Part shown: in pieces, positions 1-10,914 of the stretch | Position numbering within the stretch: the stretch's first letter is position 1 | How the letters are laid out: every line of letters starts with the position of its first letter | Assembly: GCA_918026815.1 (NCBI GenBank) | Contig: CAKJVC010000106.1 | Location: forward strand, 1-64,000 | DNA from: Chalara sp. BL73 | Lineage: Eukaryota; Ascomycota; Leotiomycetes; Helotiales | Reading direction: 5' to 3' | Length of the DNA stretch: 64,000 bases | Position numbers and translations under genes: made by a program | The notes under the pieces: generated by a model | What the model saw: only the letters and a program-made list of their open reading frames with translations | Database searches by the model: none | What the model was told of the DNA's origin: nothing

Positions 1-1884
1 CAAGTCGTAGTAAATGGAGCAAAGCTGAAATACCAGCAAGCCTATAAATAAGTCGGATCGTTCTTCATAATCCTTATTGCTAACTGTTACTTATAGCTTC
101 TTTTCAACCTCAACAACCATACAATTGGAAACAAAGTCAAAACTCGAGCAAAACAAATGCAGTCACTCCTTTTTCACTCTCGAACTATGCTCCGAATCAA
201 AATGTTATTCAGAAATAAAGCAAAGCAACAAAGTAACAAGTCCTCACCGTTCAACAATATCATAGTTCTGACGTCGCTGTAGCACTGCAAGTCATAGCGT
301 CAAAAGCGTAAGCCTAAAAAAACCTGACGGATCTGATTCCAGCGCGACTACCTGCGATCAAACTGTACCGGTTGGCTTTAAGAACGTGCACGCTTCCGCC
401 TGTACTGACCTTCCCCCTTCCGAATACAGTCACTGTGCAGTTTTCGGGTCTCTCCGCTGTTCTTTCGAGTCGAGAAACACTGCCAGCATAAGTCTCAATC
501 CTCGAAAAGCAGTGCTTGCTATCTCCATCACACTTCCTCGTTGAGCTATTTGTCTCCTTGTTGCGGCGATCCTTTACTTGTATTTTCACTGATTGACTAT
601 AAAAGAACCTCACTCGAAACGGCCCGACGCGTTGTCATTAATAGCAGCGTTAAAGTTGTTCGGCTCAAACGTCGCGCAATTGTTCCTTAGTTGATGAGAT
701 CTCCTACCCGTAGCCTACTTTGTCTGTTAAGCTTCGGTTGCTCTTAGCAGCGAAAGCGGAAATCCACCCACTAAAAAGCTTGCTTTCATAAGCGAGCTTT
801 AAAGTGTTCAATGTGTTGCGTTCTTTATCGCTACAGAGTTGAATTCCAGGCCTTTGCACCTTGTGCATCGTTTGCTTGTTAGTACTCGGGATTGCCCGTC
901 CGTGGATCCTTGATCCTATTTCCGGAAAGCAACAAGCTAAGTCCGGTTCAGGCTTGTTGTGGCTAAGTATCCCTGAGCGCTATCGAATCCCTTTGTCGTT
1001 TTCTCTTGGCTAATAGCGTTACAGAATAAGAACCCTTAGGATCGGAATAAGCTTCTCTGAACTAGAACTGGACCTACTGGAACTGCTGGATCTGGAGCCG
1101 GATCGTGAGCTATAAAGGCATTTTCGGGTTATTGGAGCATATCAGGCTTGCTGGGAGCCTGTAGAGTTGTTCTAAAGCTTGAGGTCTCTTTTAGGCTATC
1201 AATCTCCACGGGCTTGGAGTCAAGTTGAGTGCTGGGAGTAGCTGCCCTGGCGTTCCTTCCTCAAGCTTTAAGGAGTTTGCTAAAAAGCTGCACTTCGTTT
1301 AGGCTTCTCCTAATAATTTTTGTTTTTCTCCTCGGAGTAGCTGGAAATCTTTTTATTTCCCTGGCCGCTCTGATCTTTTTCACTGTGCCTTTGGAGGCTT
1401 TCTATAAAGCTTTTTGTGGTCTTGGGGCATATGCGGCTTTGGGGGCTGTTTGACTTGATTGGCCTATCTAGAGATAGCTTGCTGTTTCTCTTACTATTTT
1501 CGTGAGCTTCTGGAAGTTGCGTTCCGCTTGCCGGTACGATAGTTACTGAAGCTTTTCCTGCACCTATAAGTGTCTAAGCCACAACTACGACCCCTACCCA
1601 TGTAACGGAGTGCTGAATTGTGCGCGTCCTGGCCCACGAAAAGCAGAGATAAAAGCACTGTCGAAAGGATCGTCGCTAAGCTGGTAGGTAAAACGTGTAG
1701 TAGCTAGTAACAGCTGCTGTCGGCGACCCGGTTTAAGACCCGTTGTAGTGCCGGCCAAGACTTTCTTCCTACTATAGAAGAGCTTCTAGGCTGGTAGCGC
1801 TTTGAACCTTTAGTAGTCCGAAAGTTTTTCAGAATCATTTACCCGGGCATATAGGCTTCTCTGTGCGTTCGTTAAATAAAGTGG
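1..1884. other. Region beyond the integrase end of the gypsy element, no recognisable gene
   Basis: This lies downstream (on the minus strand) of the integrase frame. I see no open frame with recognisable homology and no copy of the candidate LTR found at 9075-9241. It probably holds the element's 3' untranslated part or older repeat debris. A small imperfect hairpin sits at 776-799 (AAGCTTGCTT / AAGCGAGCTT around a 4-nt loop). Confidence 0.5.
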
Positions 1885-3056
1885 TTAAACAACGAATTGT
1901 CGGCTGCTTCCTTCCCTTTCCTCAATATCTCCAGGCTCTTCAAAGTCAGGCTCGGAGCTTGAATCACTTGTTACCCCATCGTCCGGCGCATAGAAATAAC
2001 CCTCTCGTTGGAAAAATAGCTTAAGCCTACTTCCTGAGAAAGTTCCTTTCAGAGCTACTCCGTCAAGCCCAAGCTCCTTAAACTTGTAGTACCCTTTGTC
2101 GTTGTTAGCGCTGAGTATTTGATATAGCCCTAGCCACCTGAAGTCAAGCTTTCTATTAAAAAACATATCGATTTCTCTGACAGAGTCATAACGAAGTACA
2201 ATGTCGTCTTTCTGCAGCGGTCTAGCTCTGATCCTATGCCTGGCATCAAAAACTTCTTTCCCTTCTTGCCGTCGACGAGTTTTTCTGTACCTAGCTTCTT
2301 CGACATCCTCCCTTCTCATTTGGAATTGCTTCGCCCTTAGCTCAATAAGCTTAGAACGGTCCGTAATCTCCTCTGTAAAAAAAGTCCTCCAAGTGAAGAA
2401 CTTCGATTCTATTAGCAGAATGAGCTCTCGTCCGTATACCATATAAAACGGTGTGTACCCTGTAAGTCCGTAAACTGTAGTGCGTTCCGCAAATAAAACA
2501 GCTGCTAAATTGTCAACCCAGCTTCCTCCTAGTTTAGACAAAGCGTTTTTCAGAGTTTTGTGACCACGTTCGATCATTTCATTTGCTGCAGCATAGTATA
2601 CGAAGACCTGAATCCTGTTCACTCTCCATTTCGAAAGTAATTCTAGCACTTCTCCTTTGAATTCTCTTCCGCTATCTACAACTATCCTTCCGAAAATACC
2701 ATAGCGGCAAATAACGTCTTCCCAAATGAATCGTGCAACTGTAAAAGCATCTTTACTCGCAATAGCCCTTGCTTCGGGCCAGCCACTCATGTCGTCCCTA
2801 GCTACAACTAAGTACTTCTTCCTTTTCTAAACCGGCATGTAAATAATATCAATCGCCCATTTTTCCATTAGCCCGTTCGACGCCGTAAAGTACATAGCTT
2901 CCTCTTCTTTTCCGGCCGCCCTGAATTGACATTCCTCGCACGTCTTAACGTAGTCTTTCACATCCTTATAGCAGCCGTGCCAGAAATATCGTTGAAAAAT
3001 TCTATAATAAATGCTTTCTCTTCCTTTATAGCCGCTTTAGTAGTGTACATCCCGAA
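1885..3056 (-). pseudogene. Integrase of the gypsy element (broken)
   Basis: On the minus strand, a zinc-binding N-terminal part with the pair CEEC is readable around 2935-2950, in the frame leading from the RNase H block. The DDE core follows: DMSGWPEARAI near 2760-2793, VVDSGREFKG near 2650-2680 and NEMIERGHK near 2555-2585. That gives the Asp, Asp and Glu spacing expected of a retroviral-type integrase. A TAA near 3045 and a TAG near 2830 interrupt the frame; the longest uninterrupted piece is 301 codons (2790-1885). The C-terminal tail is acidic and has no chromodomain. It belongs to the same element as the RT upstream. Confidence 0.88.
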
Positions 3057-5013
3057 AGATCCTGTCTCGGATCCGCTTGCTATCGACTACAAGCTTGATA
3101 AACATTCCTTTCGTTAGCAAGCGCCACAATTTCCGTCCGTAAACGCCATATTTCAGTGCTTCCTTTTTGAACTTGCGGAATTCTGAAACACTCATGTCTT
3201 TAAGCTTTCTGAGCGTTGTCAAATAGCGCGCTATCCTGATAGATTCTTCACTGTACTCAAAACTGGAAATAAGTGTTTCGTACTCAAGTCCTTCCGAGCT
3301 TGACTCGATTCCGATTTCTTCGCTACGTAAAAAAGCCACTTTATCTTTCATTTCTTGAAGTATTAGCTTTCTACTTCGCAACTCAGAATCTGTTTCATGC
3401 TCGGAGTCAGTGTTTTGTTCTGAGTCGACAATTTGTTCGGAGCCTATGTCTTGTTCGGTTTCTACAGGGCATATTTCGTACGCTCCTAGTTCCGCCAGTA
3501 TCCAATCGTCAATATCTTCGCTCTTTAAGTCGGTATCTTCAGGGTGAAAAGGTCTTCTTGACAGCGCATCAGCGGCTGTATGCTGTTTTCCGGGCACATG
3601 CCGTACTTCAAAATCAAATAGTCGTATCCAAGCAAGCCACCGAGTAATCAAGGCTCCTGAGTGATCCGTAGCGGCTCTATTCAGCTGTACTACAAGCACA
3701 TTCGCATCTGTTTCCAACACAAAATAGATTGCAATAATCCAAACTTGCAATTTTTTCAAAATCTTAAGAACGCTTCTGCACTCCCGTTTTGTAGCGTCGT
3801 AGTTGCGCTCGGCTTTCGACCAAGTCCCGCTTTCATATCTAGCAGGCCTAACTCTGCTTAATGCGAAATCCCTTTAGCCTAAGTAACTACCATAGCCATC
3901 CAAGCTGGCATCTACTCCTACAACAATTTCTCCGGCATCCGGCCCATAGTCGATCCGGATAAGCACCGGCGCTGTAACCATAGCGTTTTGTAGCGTCCTT
4001 ATAGCTACTCCCTGGACTTCAGGATCCCAATGCCATATAACACCCTTTTTCATCAAGTCGTAAATAAGTGCCGCAATAGTGCCGAAATCCTTCACCCAAA
4101 TCCGGAAATACACGCACAAGCCTATAAAAGCTTTAGCTTCCGTAACGTTTTCAAGTGTTTTCCAGTTCATAATTTTGACGACTTTGTCCGCAGAAAGCTC
4201 TTTTCCTTTTGAGTTGCATACGAAGCCTACAATATTCAGCCCGTCTCTGCAGAATTGAGACTTAAGGCCTATAGAGCCCCCTGCACGCTCAATTCGTTCC
4301 AGCGTTTTGTCGAAGTTCTGAATATGCTCAAAAATATACCGTCGTATTCCGGGCAACACTTCCTCCCCGTTATAATCCGTATAGAGTCCTTTAACGCCTA
4401 TGTCGTCTAGGAAAAGTACAGCTATTTCAGAACAGATTGCAGCTAAAACAAGCATCATAATCCTTACGCATTCTGCAACTGAATTCGTAGCGCCTTGGAG
4501 TAATGTTGTGTATCTCAGCAATCCGAATAGTGTAAAAAATGCTGTCATATCTCTGCAAATAAGATGTAACGTCATTTGATCATATCCGGAGTATAAGTCA
4601 ACTAGGCTTGCAATATAACACTCTGCAAACTCATCAGCAAATTCGTCGACAAAAAGAAGTAAATTCGCGTCTCTCAGTATAACAGCATTCATAAACGTTG
4701 CCGAGTTAATCAGCCTGTAATCACCGGGCTTCTTTTTAGCAACCAAAAACCATGAGTTCCGATATAGCCCATCACAGTACTCCAGCACGCCGCGATCCAG
4801 TCTTTCTCTAAACATTTTTACCACTAAAAGTTTTAATGCTTTTGAAATAAAAAAACTCGCTGCTTGCCATGCTGTGTGTTCTATTGTTTTGATCACAATA
4901 AGTAGTAATACATCCTCATGAAATCGTCCGCATTCAGACCAGTCGAACGCAAAAACTTTTTCTCTGTTAATCAAGACTTCTTTCAAAAACTTCCTTTCCG
5001 CAGGCTGCAGCAT
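3037..5013 (-). pseudogene. Reverse transcriptase and RNase H of the gypsy element (broken)
   Basis: The RT block (5013-3874) shows fingers-palm motif KKKPGDYRLIN, catalytic motif A in SLVDLYSGYDQ, and the active-site motif FLDDIG around codon 200, followed by the typical connection region. RNase H begins with VGVDASLDGYG, is cut by a TAA at about 3874-3876, and continues in the next piece to VRHVPGKQHTAADALSRRP, the usual end of gypsy RNase H. The two frames line up if the TAA replaces CAA. The block would make the replicating enzyme of the element but is interrupted, so it is annotated as a pseudogene. Confidence 0.9.
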
Positions 5014-5498
5014 ATCCCCGATATTTAGATCTTTTAGTCTTTTAGGCGTAAGTCTTAACTCTCTAGAAATGTCCGAAAACCTGGAAATAATATATTCTTA
5101 ATATATTCCAACTTGTTCTTAAAAAACGTCTCTTGCTTTAAATCTCTCATACCAGTCTTTTCTGCCTCCGGGAGCATTGCTTACTCCGTCAGCTTTATCA
5201 ACTGGATAGATCTTTTTGTCCTTTGTTTTGTATGCAGTATTCACGCTAAAGTACCGCGTTGCTTTCCTTCTGTAAAAAAAAAGCGTGTAATTAAAGTCAA
5301 ACTCTGTCCCCACAAAATCCAAAACTAAATAAGTGTCTGTGTTCCACGAATTGCCTATAAGCCCGTCTCCTCCCTCAAAAAAGTAAAACTTGTCTCCAAG
5401 TTCTTTAAGCACTGGAACAAGCTGAAAGCTTCTTTGAAACATCTCTGCGTTTATTGTACAAAAGCCATCTATAGCTACGCAGTCAGCTACAGATGTTG

Positions 5499-6428
5499 CT
5501 AGTTTTCCGAATCTGTCGTATATCCGTCATCACTATCGAACTCAATCATTCCGATAGTGTTTTGAGCCCGACGCATTACAGCGTTCTTTACGGATTCCGT
5601 TTCGGTATTTGTCTTTACTGTAGTAATCAAGCCAGTCCTTGAGTCTCGAATAAAAGCAAAAACAAAGCCGTCAGGAAAATCTCTAGAATAGCGGAACACT
5701 ACTCTGGCTTTGCGTATAAATAAAAAGCCTAGAATCAGCTTGAAACCAGAAAAGTCCATAATATAGAATCGGGTCTTTATAGCTGCATTGCCAATAGTAA
5801 CCGGCAAATTGTCTACGAACCCTACAAATTTCGACGTACTTCCTGTAATAGTCTTTAAAGCCATATTGTCATTCCGAGTAATAAGAATGTCCACTCTTGT
5901 CGCAACTTCTAGCGTCATCAAGCTAACCTCGGCGCCCGTGTCAAACGTAGCTCTAATGTCTACAAGCTTTAAGTGCCCTGCTAGTGTAATAACAACTTTT
6001 AGCGTAAAGGAATAAACTTCCGAATATCCCGAATAAGACTCCACTAAGCCGAAACCAACGTCAGCCGTGCTTTTGCTGCAATCTACCAGCTCCCCTAAGC
6101 CTATAATGCTTTCTTTAAACGCTTGCTCAGCAGCTGTATTAAAGTCAATACTAGAGCAAATTACTAGTTCTCCCAGGCCTATCATACTTTCCTCAATAAG
6201 TGCATGCTCCATTTCCGCATCCAAAGTTCCTTCTAGAGTTCTAGGCCGTCTTTTAAAAAGCAAGGCCGAATCTGCTAGCGACAGCAGTTCCCCTAAAGTA
6301 AATCCTTCGAGAATCGATTTCTGAGTCATAAGTTTTGCCAGCGAACTCTTATAACTGTAGCCAAGCCTGGCCAGCGCACTCGCTACAGTAAGCTTCAATT
6401 TTTGAGCTTTCGTAGCCTTTCGCTCCAA
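5499..6428 (-). pseudogene. Retroviral-type aspartic protease region of the gypsy element
   Basis: A 309-codon frame contains ATFDTGAEVSLMT, the D-T-G catalytic motif of a retropepsin, followed about 75 residues later by a second hydrophobic motif (LILGFLFI) where the flap and ILG segment are expected. The N-terminal half has two near-repeats around SMIGLGELV and SIIGLGELV. It lies between gag (5' side, higher coordinates) and RT. The stretch 5119-5442 is a linker frame with no recognised domain leading into RT. The start codon is uncertain because the product is normally part of a polyprotein. Confidence 0.8.
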
Positions 6429-6572
6429 GCTAGCTTTTTCCGGCTCTTTAAGCTTGTTCTCAAGAAAATCTTCCTGAAAACGTACCGTTCTCAGCTGCAG
6501 TGTTTTAACTACACCGTGCTTCGCCTGCTCTTGAAACTTTTGCTGTAGTGTAAGCTTAGAATCATATAGTGC

Positions 6573-8428
6573 TTAACGCTTTGCTTTTCTGGTAAATAGC
6601 TTGACTTCTACAGGCTCTATCCCGGCTTCTTTTGCAATGAAGTTTTGCACCCAAGCACTCGTCTCATCACTTAGCTCCGTTTCTGTCAGTATGTCGCTAG
6701 TCTCACAAACGTAAGTTTCAATGTTGTTAACCACGCTTTCTTTCCTGGCTTGAGCTCCTTCTCTACTAAACCGGGCTTCTTCCTCCAAAGCTCGTTTTCT
6801 ATTTTCAGGAATGTAGCTAAATTTAGTATTGATAGTTCGCGCTATAACTTAGTCCCGGCGCGGAAAGTCGTTGCTAAACTGTACAAGTATTGAAGTCTTT
6901 CCGGCTTCCCAAAGTCCTAAGCAAATATAGTAATCTTCATCAGACTCATAAATAACGCCTAGGCCAATAAACCTTTTGTAGTCGTAGCACTAGTTTATAT
7001 ATTTATAAAGCTCTTGAAGTCTCATATCACTTGATTGCTAATTCCTGCACCACTTGCAAGTATCGTTATCTCGGAACCCTTTTTTCTTTGCGAATCCTCC
7101 GTAGCCGACTTCATATTCTTCAGCATAATCCCTTTCTAAATAGTTGAAGTTAGCTATTCGAGCTTTTTGCTAAGCTCGCTCTGCAACAACCTGCAAAATT
7201 CGCAAGCGTTCCAAGCCTTCTGTAATGTTGTCTATTTCCTGGTCCGTGACTGAACGGTTTTCTAGAGATTTTTCTCTGACAAGAAGCAAAACAGCTTTGT
7301 TGCGTTCTTCTAGTCTTAACGTCGAAAATGCCGAAGTTGCTGAGCGAGTTCCTTCAAACACAAATAGAGTGCTCATTTCCAGGCTATCAAACCCTGTAAG
7401 CAGCTCTCCCATTCCTTGTTCTTGTACCAAATCATCCATTTCCCTCAATACTGCACATCCGTTCTCAACGTACTCATAAACTTCTTTGTAAAGTCTAATG
7501 CTTTCAGTACCCAGTTTCCCAGGCCCTGCCGCATATTTAAGAGCTCTTGCTCGCAAACCATAAAGCAGCCCATATAAAAACTTAAACGTCAGCATTTTGT
7601 CCGTAATAACTTTTCTTTCCAAGCATCTTGATCCCGCTTAGTTAAACCCTTTGCAATAGGAGTATATCTGCCCCTGTGTCACGTAACCTTGATCACCGAT
7701 AGTTTTAAAATCTTTGACGTATTTGTCGAAGTATACAATAGTATATAAAAGTTGCTCCGAGTCTTTGTACCGATACTCTTTCAACAGTTCCTGTTAAAAA
7801 GCTTCCCACGTCACAGTTAAGTCACTGTACCCGCCTAGCTGTTCAATCTCTTTCTTCAGCTGCACCGAAGCGTACTCTGCCGCCCTTTCTTTCTTTTCCT
7901 TGTTATCCTGGATTCCATGATCCTTGAAGCTCCTGTTAAGAAACTTAAAGTACGCAGTAACCTCCTTACCGCTGAAAAAAGAACTGCCATATCCTCCAAG
8001 TACCGGCATAAGTTGAAAGTAAGCACGGTCATATGCTCGGCCCGAGCTTGTAGAAACAACCGATTGCCCTTTAGGCTTTTTATGCTTGTGTAATTTGTCG
8101 GAAAATAAGCCTGAAGTAAAATCCTCAAACGTTGCCTCAGGCTTCTCAACTGTAAATGTAGAAAACATTGTATGTAGTGTAAGTGCTGTAACAGTAGTAA
8201 TAAACAAAAAATTGTTTTGTTGAAAAGCTTCTAAGCGTAAAGAAAAAAGTTGATGTAACCAGTCGTTACTGTCAAAGCAATCCATATACTTAATAGCACG
8301 TAAAAATAGCAGTACAAAAAGCCTTTTTGTAGTAAGTCCCTGTAACGCTCAAACTTTAATAACGTCCATTGTTTTGCCCGAAAGTTTAAGGCTTCTTTAG
8401 CGAAACTTCTATGCTGAAACTCCCTCAA
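6573..8428 (-). pseudogene. Gag-like region of the gypsy element (several breaks)
   Basis: Three minus-strand pieces (8285-7794, 7622-7170, 6788-6573) can be read as one interrupted frame. The first holds MPVLGGYGSSFFSGKEVTAY, typical of the N-terminal part of fungal gypsy gag. The second is helical and charged. A CKWC motif near 7045 may be a relic zinc knuckle. Breaks between the pieces are TAA/TAG, and each can be explained as CAA or CAG to stop. No intact start-to-stop gag remains. Confidence 0.7.
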
Positions 8429-9074
8429 CGGAACCTCTTTATGCCGTTGATTAGCGTATAGCCCGGTTCATGCCGAAGCTTTGTAGCTTTTTGCTTTCTG
8501 GTGTAACTTTGATCACCGTACTGAATTCCGGTACTCCTGGGCCTCCCACTTCCTGAACGTTGTACAAACGCTCGGCCTTAGCGTTTGCACGCTGACTCTC
8601 ATTCTTAAGATGTCGTCCAGAAAAGTCGCCTGCTGGCAGAAATCACTAACTGAATAAGTCCCTGTAGGCTGTTGTAACGCCTTTCAAACTTCGCGCTGCT
8701 TTCTTAGAAGCCTGTAGCGTTCTTCCCTGTATTACAGAGGCATCGCTGTAGTGCTCCCTATCGAGTAGCCCGTCAGTAAAGCGTATTTAGAAAGTGTGCC
8801 GGTGCTCCCTTTTCTGCTTTCTCGCACCGCATATCGCGTCTATAAGCTTCGCTGTTGCTACAAAGAGTGCCTGATCCCCTGCGTAGGTCACCAAAATACA
8901 TGTGGCGGGGAACATGCTGAAAGCAAGAACAGCAACAGGATCTAGCACAAAACTCATAGGCGTGATAGCGGTGGCTGTAGCATACTGGAGAGAGCACCGG
9001 CGAGCCTAAGCTCTATATAATAGATAAACGTCAATAGCTTATAAGGGTGTAAAATATAGAAGGGTGGAAAAGTG

Positions 9075-9241
9075 TGTTGTATTGATGATGATGCGCCTCC
9101 CTACCGGAAGCGCAGGTTATATACAACTCATGCTCCTCAGGTCACATGACTGACCACTCATGAGTATCACGTGACAGAGTGTGAAAGGAAAGAAAATCGT
9201 CCCCACCACACTATTACTACTTGCGCAGTTTATATACAACA
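9075..9241 (-). repeat. Candidate 5' LTR of the gypsy element
   Basis: The segment starts with TGTTGTAT and ends with ATACAACA, a perfect 8-bp terminal inverted repeat of the TG...CA class seen at LTR ends. It lies upstream of gag, and its outer edge coincides with an abrupt change to very AT-rich DNA at 9242. Length is 167 bp. I could not find a second copy in the window or a convincing primer-binding site just inside it, so a short unrelated inverted-repeat element is the alternative. Confidence 0.55.
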
Positions 9242-9289
9242 GTTTAGTTACAAAAACAATTACAGTTTTACTATTTTTTGCTAATTATA

Positions 9290-9870
9290 ATTACGAGTTA
9301 GTAGTATACAAAAAACTAAAAATTACAAATATTAACAATAAGTATACTTAAATCCAAGTTTAAAACATTAAAAAACTACACAAAAAACTAGCAAAAAACT
9401 TACAGTTCGTTGCAAAAAAAAACGTTTACTACTACAACAAAAAACGTAGTTAAAAACTTATTTTTTAAAAAAAAAAAAAAAGTTTATTTACTTAAAAAAA
9501 ACATTAATACTAAAAAGCTAAATAACAAACTAAACTATAAAAAACTAAAATTTTACAAAATTAAAAAAGTTAAAAAACTTTTAAACTACAAACTAAATTT
9601 ACTTAAAAATATAAACATTTATTTAGTATTTTACATATTTCTGTTTAAAAAAGTACTATTAAATATTTTACTAGTATTTAAAACCGAAATTTTTTTAATT
9701 AATTTAAACGCTAAATACGAAATAAAACAAATTTTAAATTGCAAATACGTTAAAATACAAGTTAAGTACTTCGTTAAATAAAAAAACTATTTATACTTAG
9801 AAAACATATAAAAACTTAAAAGCAACTTTAATTGCTTTAAATTGTTAATAAAGTTTTATTAACAAAATTT
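9290..9870 (+). pseudogene. Chromovirus integrase C-terminus with chromodomain, hypermutated
   Basis: The plus-strand frame through 9410-9781 reads like an integrase C-terminal region in which Arg and Glu have become Lys, Asp has become Asn and Gly is lost. KKVYLLKKNINTKK matches the usual G-D-K-V-W-L...N-I-T-K pattern, and NIYLVFYIFLF matches the H-P-V-F-H-V-S-L-L motif. The chromodomain follows: YEIKQIL, then YFVK-stop-KNY (for YxVKWKGY), then ENI-stop-KL (for ExTWEPL). Both stops fall exactly where Trp belongs, and TGG to TAA needs two G-to-A changes. The 5' part is missing because the minus-strand element begins at 9241. Confidence 0.75.
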
Positions 9871-9900
9871 TAATTTGTTTAAAAAAAGTTTAAAAAACTA

Positions 9901-10345
9901 AAGAATTCTGCTAAAAAATCGTTATAAAATCTGTTAGCAGCAAAAGCGACGTTAGTAGCAGCAGTTTGTTTTTGCATTTCGTTTTTTTTTGTTTTAGCTT
10001 TTTTTTTTTTTTTTTTAACAGCATTTAACTTTTTTAAATAGCGAAAATTACAACGAGCTATTTTTTTTTAACGACTTTTAATAAACGCTTTTTGTTTCTG
10101 AAAACGAACTATTTTAGTTATAGTTTTTTAAGCTTAAACCGAAGCTTTTTTTTTTTTATTGTTTAGTTTTTTCAGCTAATAATCGAAAAACATTTAATTA
10201 GCTAAACGCAAAACTTCGAAGTTTTAGCGCTCGGACAAAAAAACGCTTATATTACAAAAACACTTTGCTTGTATATATTTTAAACACTTCGCTAAACGCT
10301 TTTTTTTTAAATTAACAATATATTTCAAATTTTTTTTTTACACTA
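9901..10345 (-). pseudogene. Decayed coding frame of an unidentified element
   Basis: On the minus strand a codon-like reading runs through FKIYTSKVFL-stop-YKRFF, VRALKLRSFAFS-stop-LN, RLLAEKTKQ and then QKQKAFIKSR-stop-KKIAR with a Lys/Ala-rich tail ending near ANRFYNDFLAEF. The internal stops are TAA, each explicable as CAA. One poly-A run may have shifted the frame. The basic, helical tail resembles C-termini of DNA-transposon proteins, but I cannot name the family. It could be part of another mobile element nested beside the chromovirus. Confidence 0.4.
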
Positions 10346-10466
10346 AATATACAAAAACATTTTTTTGTTAACAAACTCAATAAAATTAATTAGTTCGAAT
10401 TTTTTACGAATTTTTTTTTTAAACAAATTTTTACTACGATTTTTGATTTTGCTTGTGCGCTAAAGT

Positions 10467-10627
10467 AGCATAGTAAAAAAAAAAAAAAGCTATGCTTTTT
10501 GCGCGAGATTTCTTTATTTGTATTTAAGCGTGAAAACACGCTAAAACGAAAAAAAAATAGTATTACAAACCGAATTTTAGAATTTGTTAAAGTTTTAAAA
10601 AAAAAACTTTAAAACGCTTTAGCGTTT
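10467..10627. repeat. Cluster of small hairpins in AT-rich DNA
   Basis: Three perfect inverted repeats lie close together: AGCATAG/CTATGCT at 10467-10473 and 10490-10496 around an A-rich loop; AGCGTG/CACGCT at 10527-10532 and 10537-10542 around AAAA; and AAACGCT/AGCGTTT at 10612-10618 and 10621-10627. They could be parts of a transposon end. No transcript evidence is visible. Confidence 0.6.
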
Positions 10628-10914
10628 CGAGATTAATAAAAATCCTAAAAATATAAGTCTTAAAATCAGTTAGTGTTTTAAGACTTTAAGTAAATAAAAA
10701 AACAAACGGCTTTTTAGACTCCGGAAATCGCGACTACGTTACGTAATAAAGTCTGGAAAAGTTTTAAAAGTTTATATAAACTTTAGAAACTTTAAAAAAC
10801 TTTAGTTTTGCTATAGTATATAAGTAGTCGTAGTTTTATAGTTTAAAAGCTTTGTGCTTAACTTTCATTATAGTTTAGCAATATAGTTTTTGTTATACTT
10901 GTAACGTTTCACTT

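Larger units (their letters stand above)
1885..9241 (-). mobile_element. Decayed Ty3/gypsy LTR retrotransposon
   Basis: Read on the minus strand the order is candidate 5' LTR (9241-9075), leader, gag-like frames, aspartic protease, reverse transcriptase, RNase H and integrase. That is the Ty3/gypsy order, with integrase last. The frame is broken repeatedly. Nearly all breaks I read are TAA or TAG where Gln or Trp would fit, for example at the RT/RNase H boundary, just before the integrase zinc finger, and between gag blocks. This matches C-to-T change at CpA. Base composition is otherwise ordinary, unlike the AT-rich remnant it abuts. The second LTR is not visible and may lie left of the window. 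The element is not autonomous as it stands. Confidence 0.9.

Noticed and set aside
314..613. 99-codon minus-strand frame as an extra retrotransposon gene
   Set aside because: No domain, no link to the integrase frame, and the region is full of stops in all frames.
9410..9781. 123-codon open frame as a functional Lys/Leu/Asn-rich protein gene
   Set aside because: It is better explained as a hypermutated integrase tail: the frame continues past its stop with chromodomain residues, and both stops sit at expected Trp positions.
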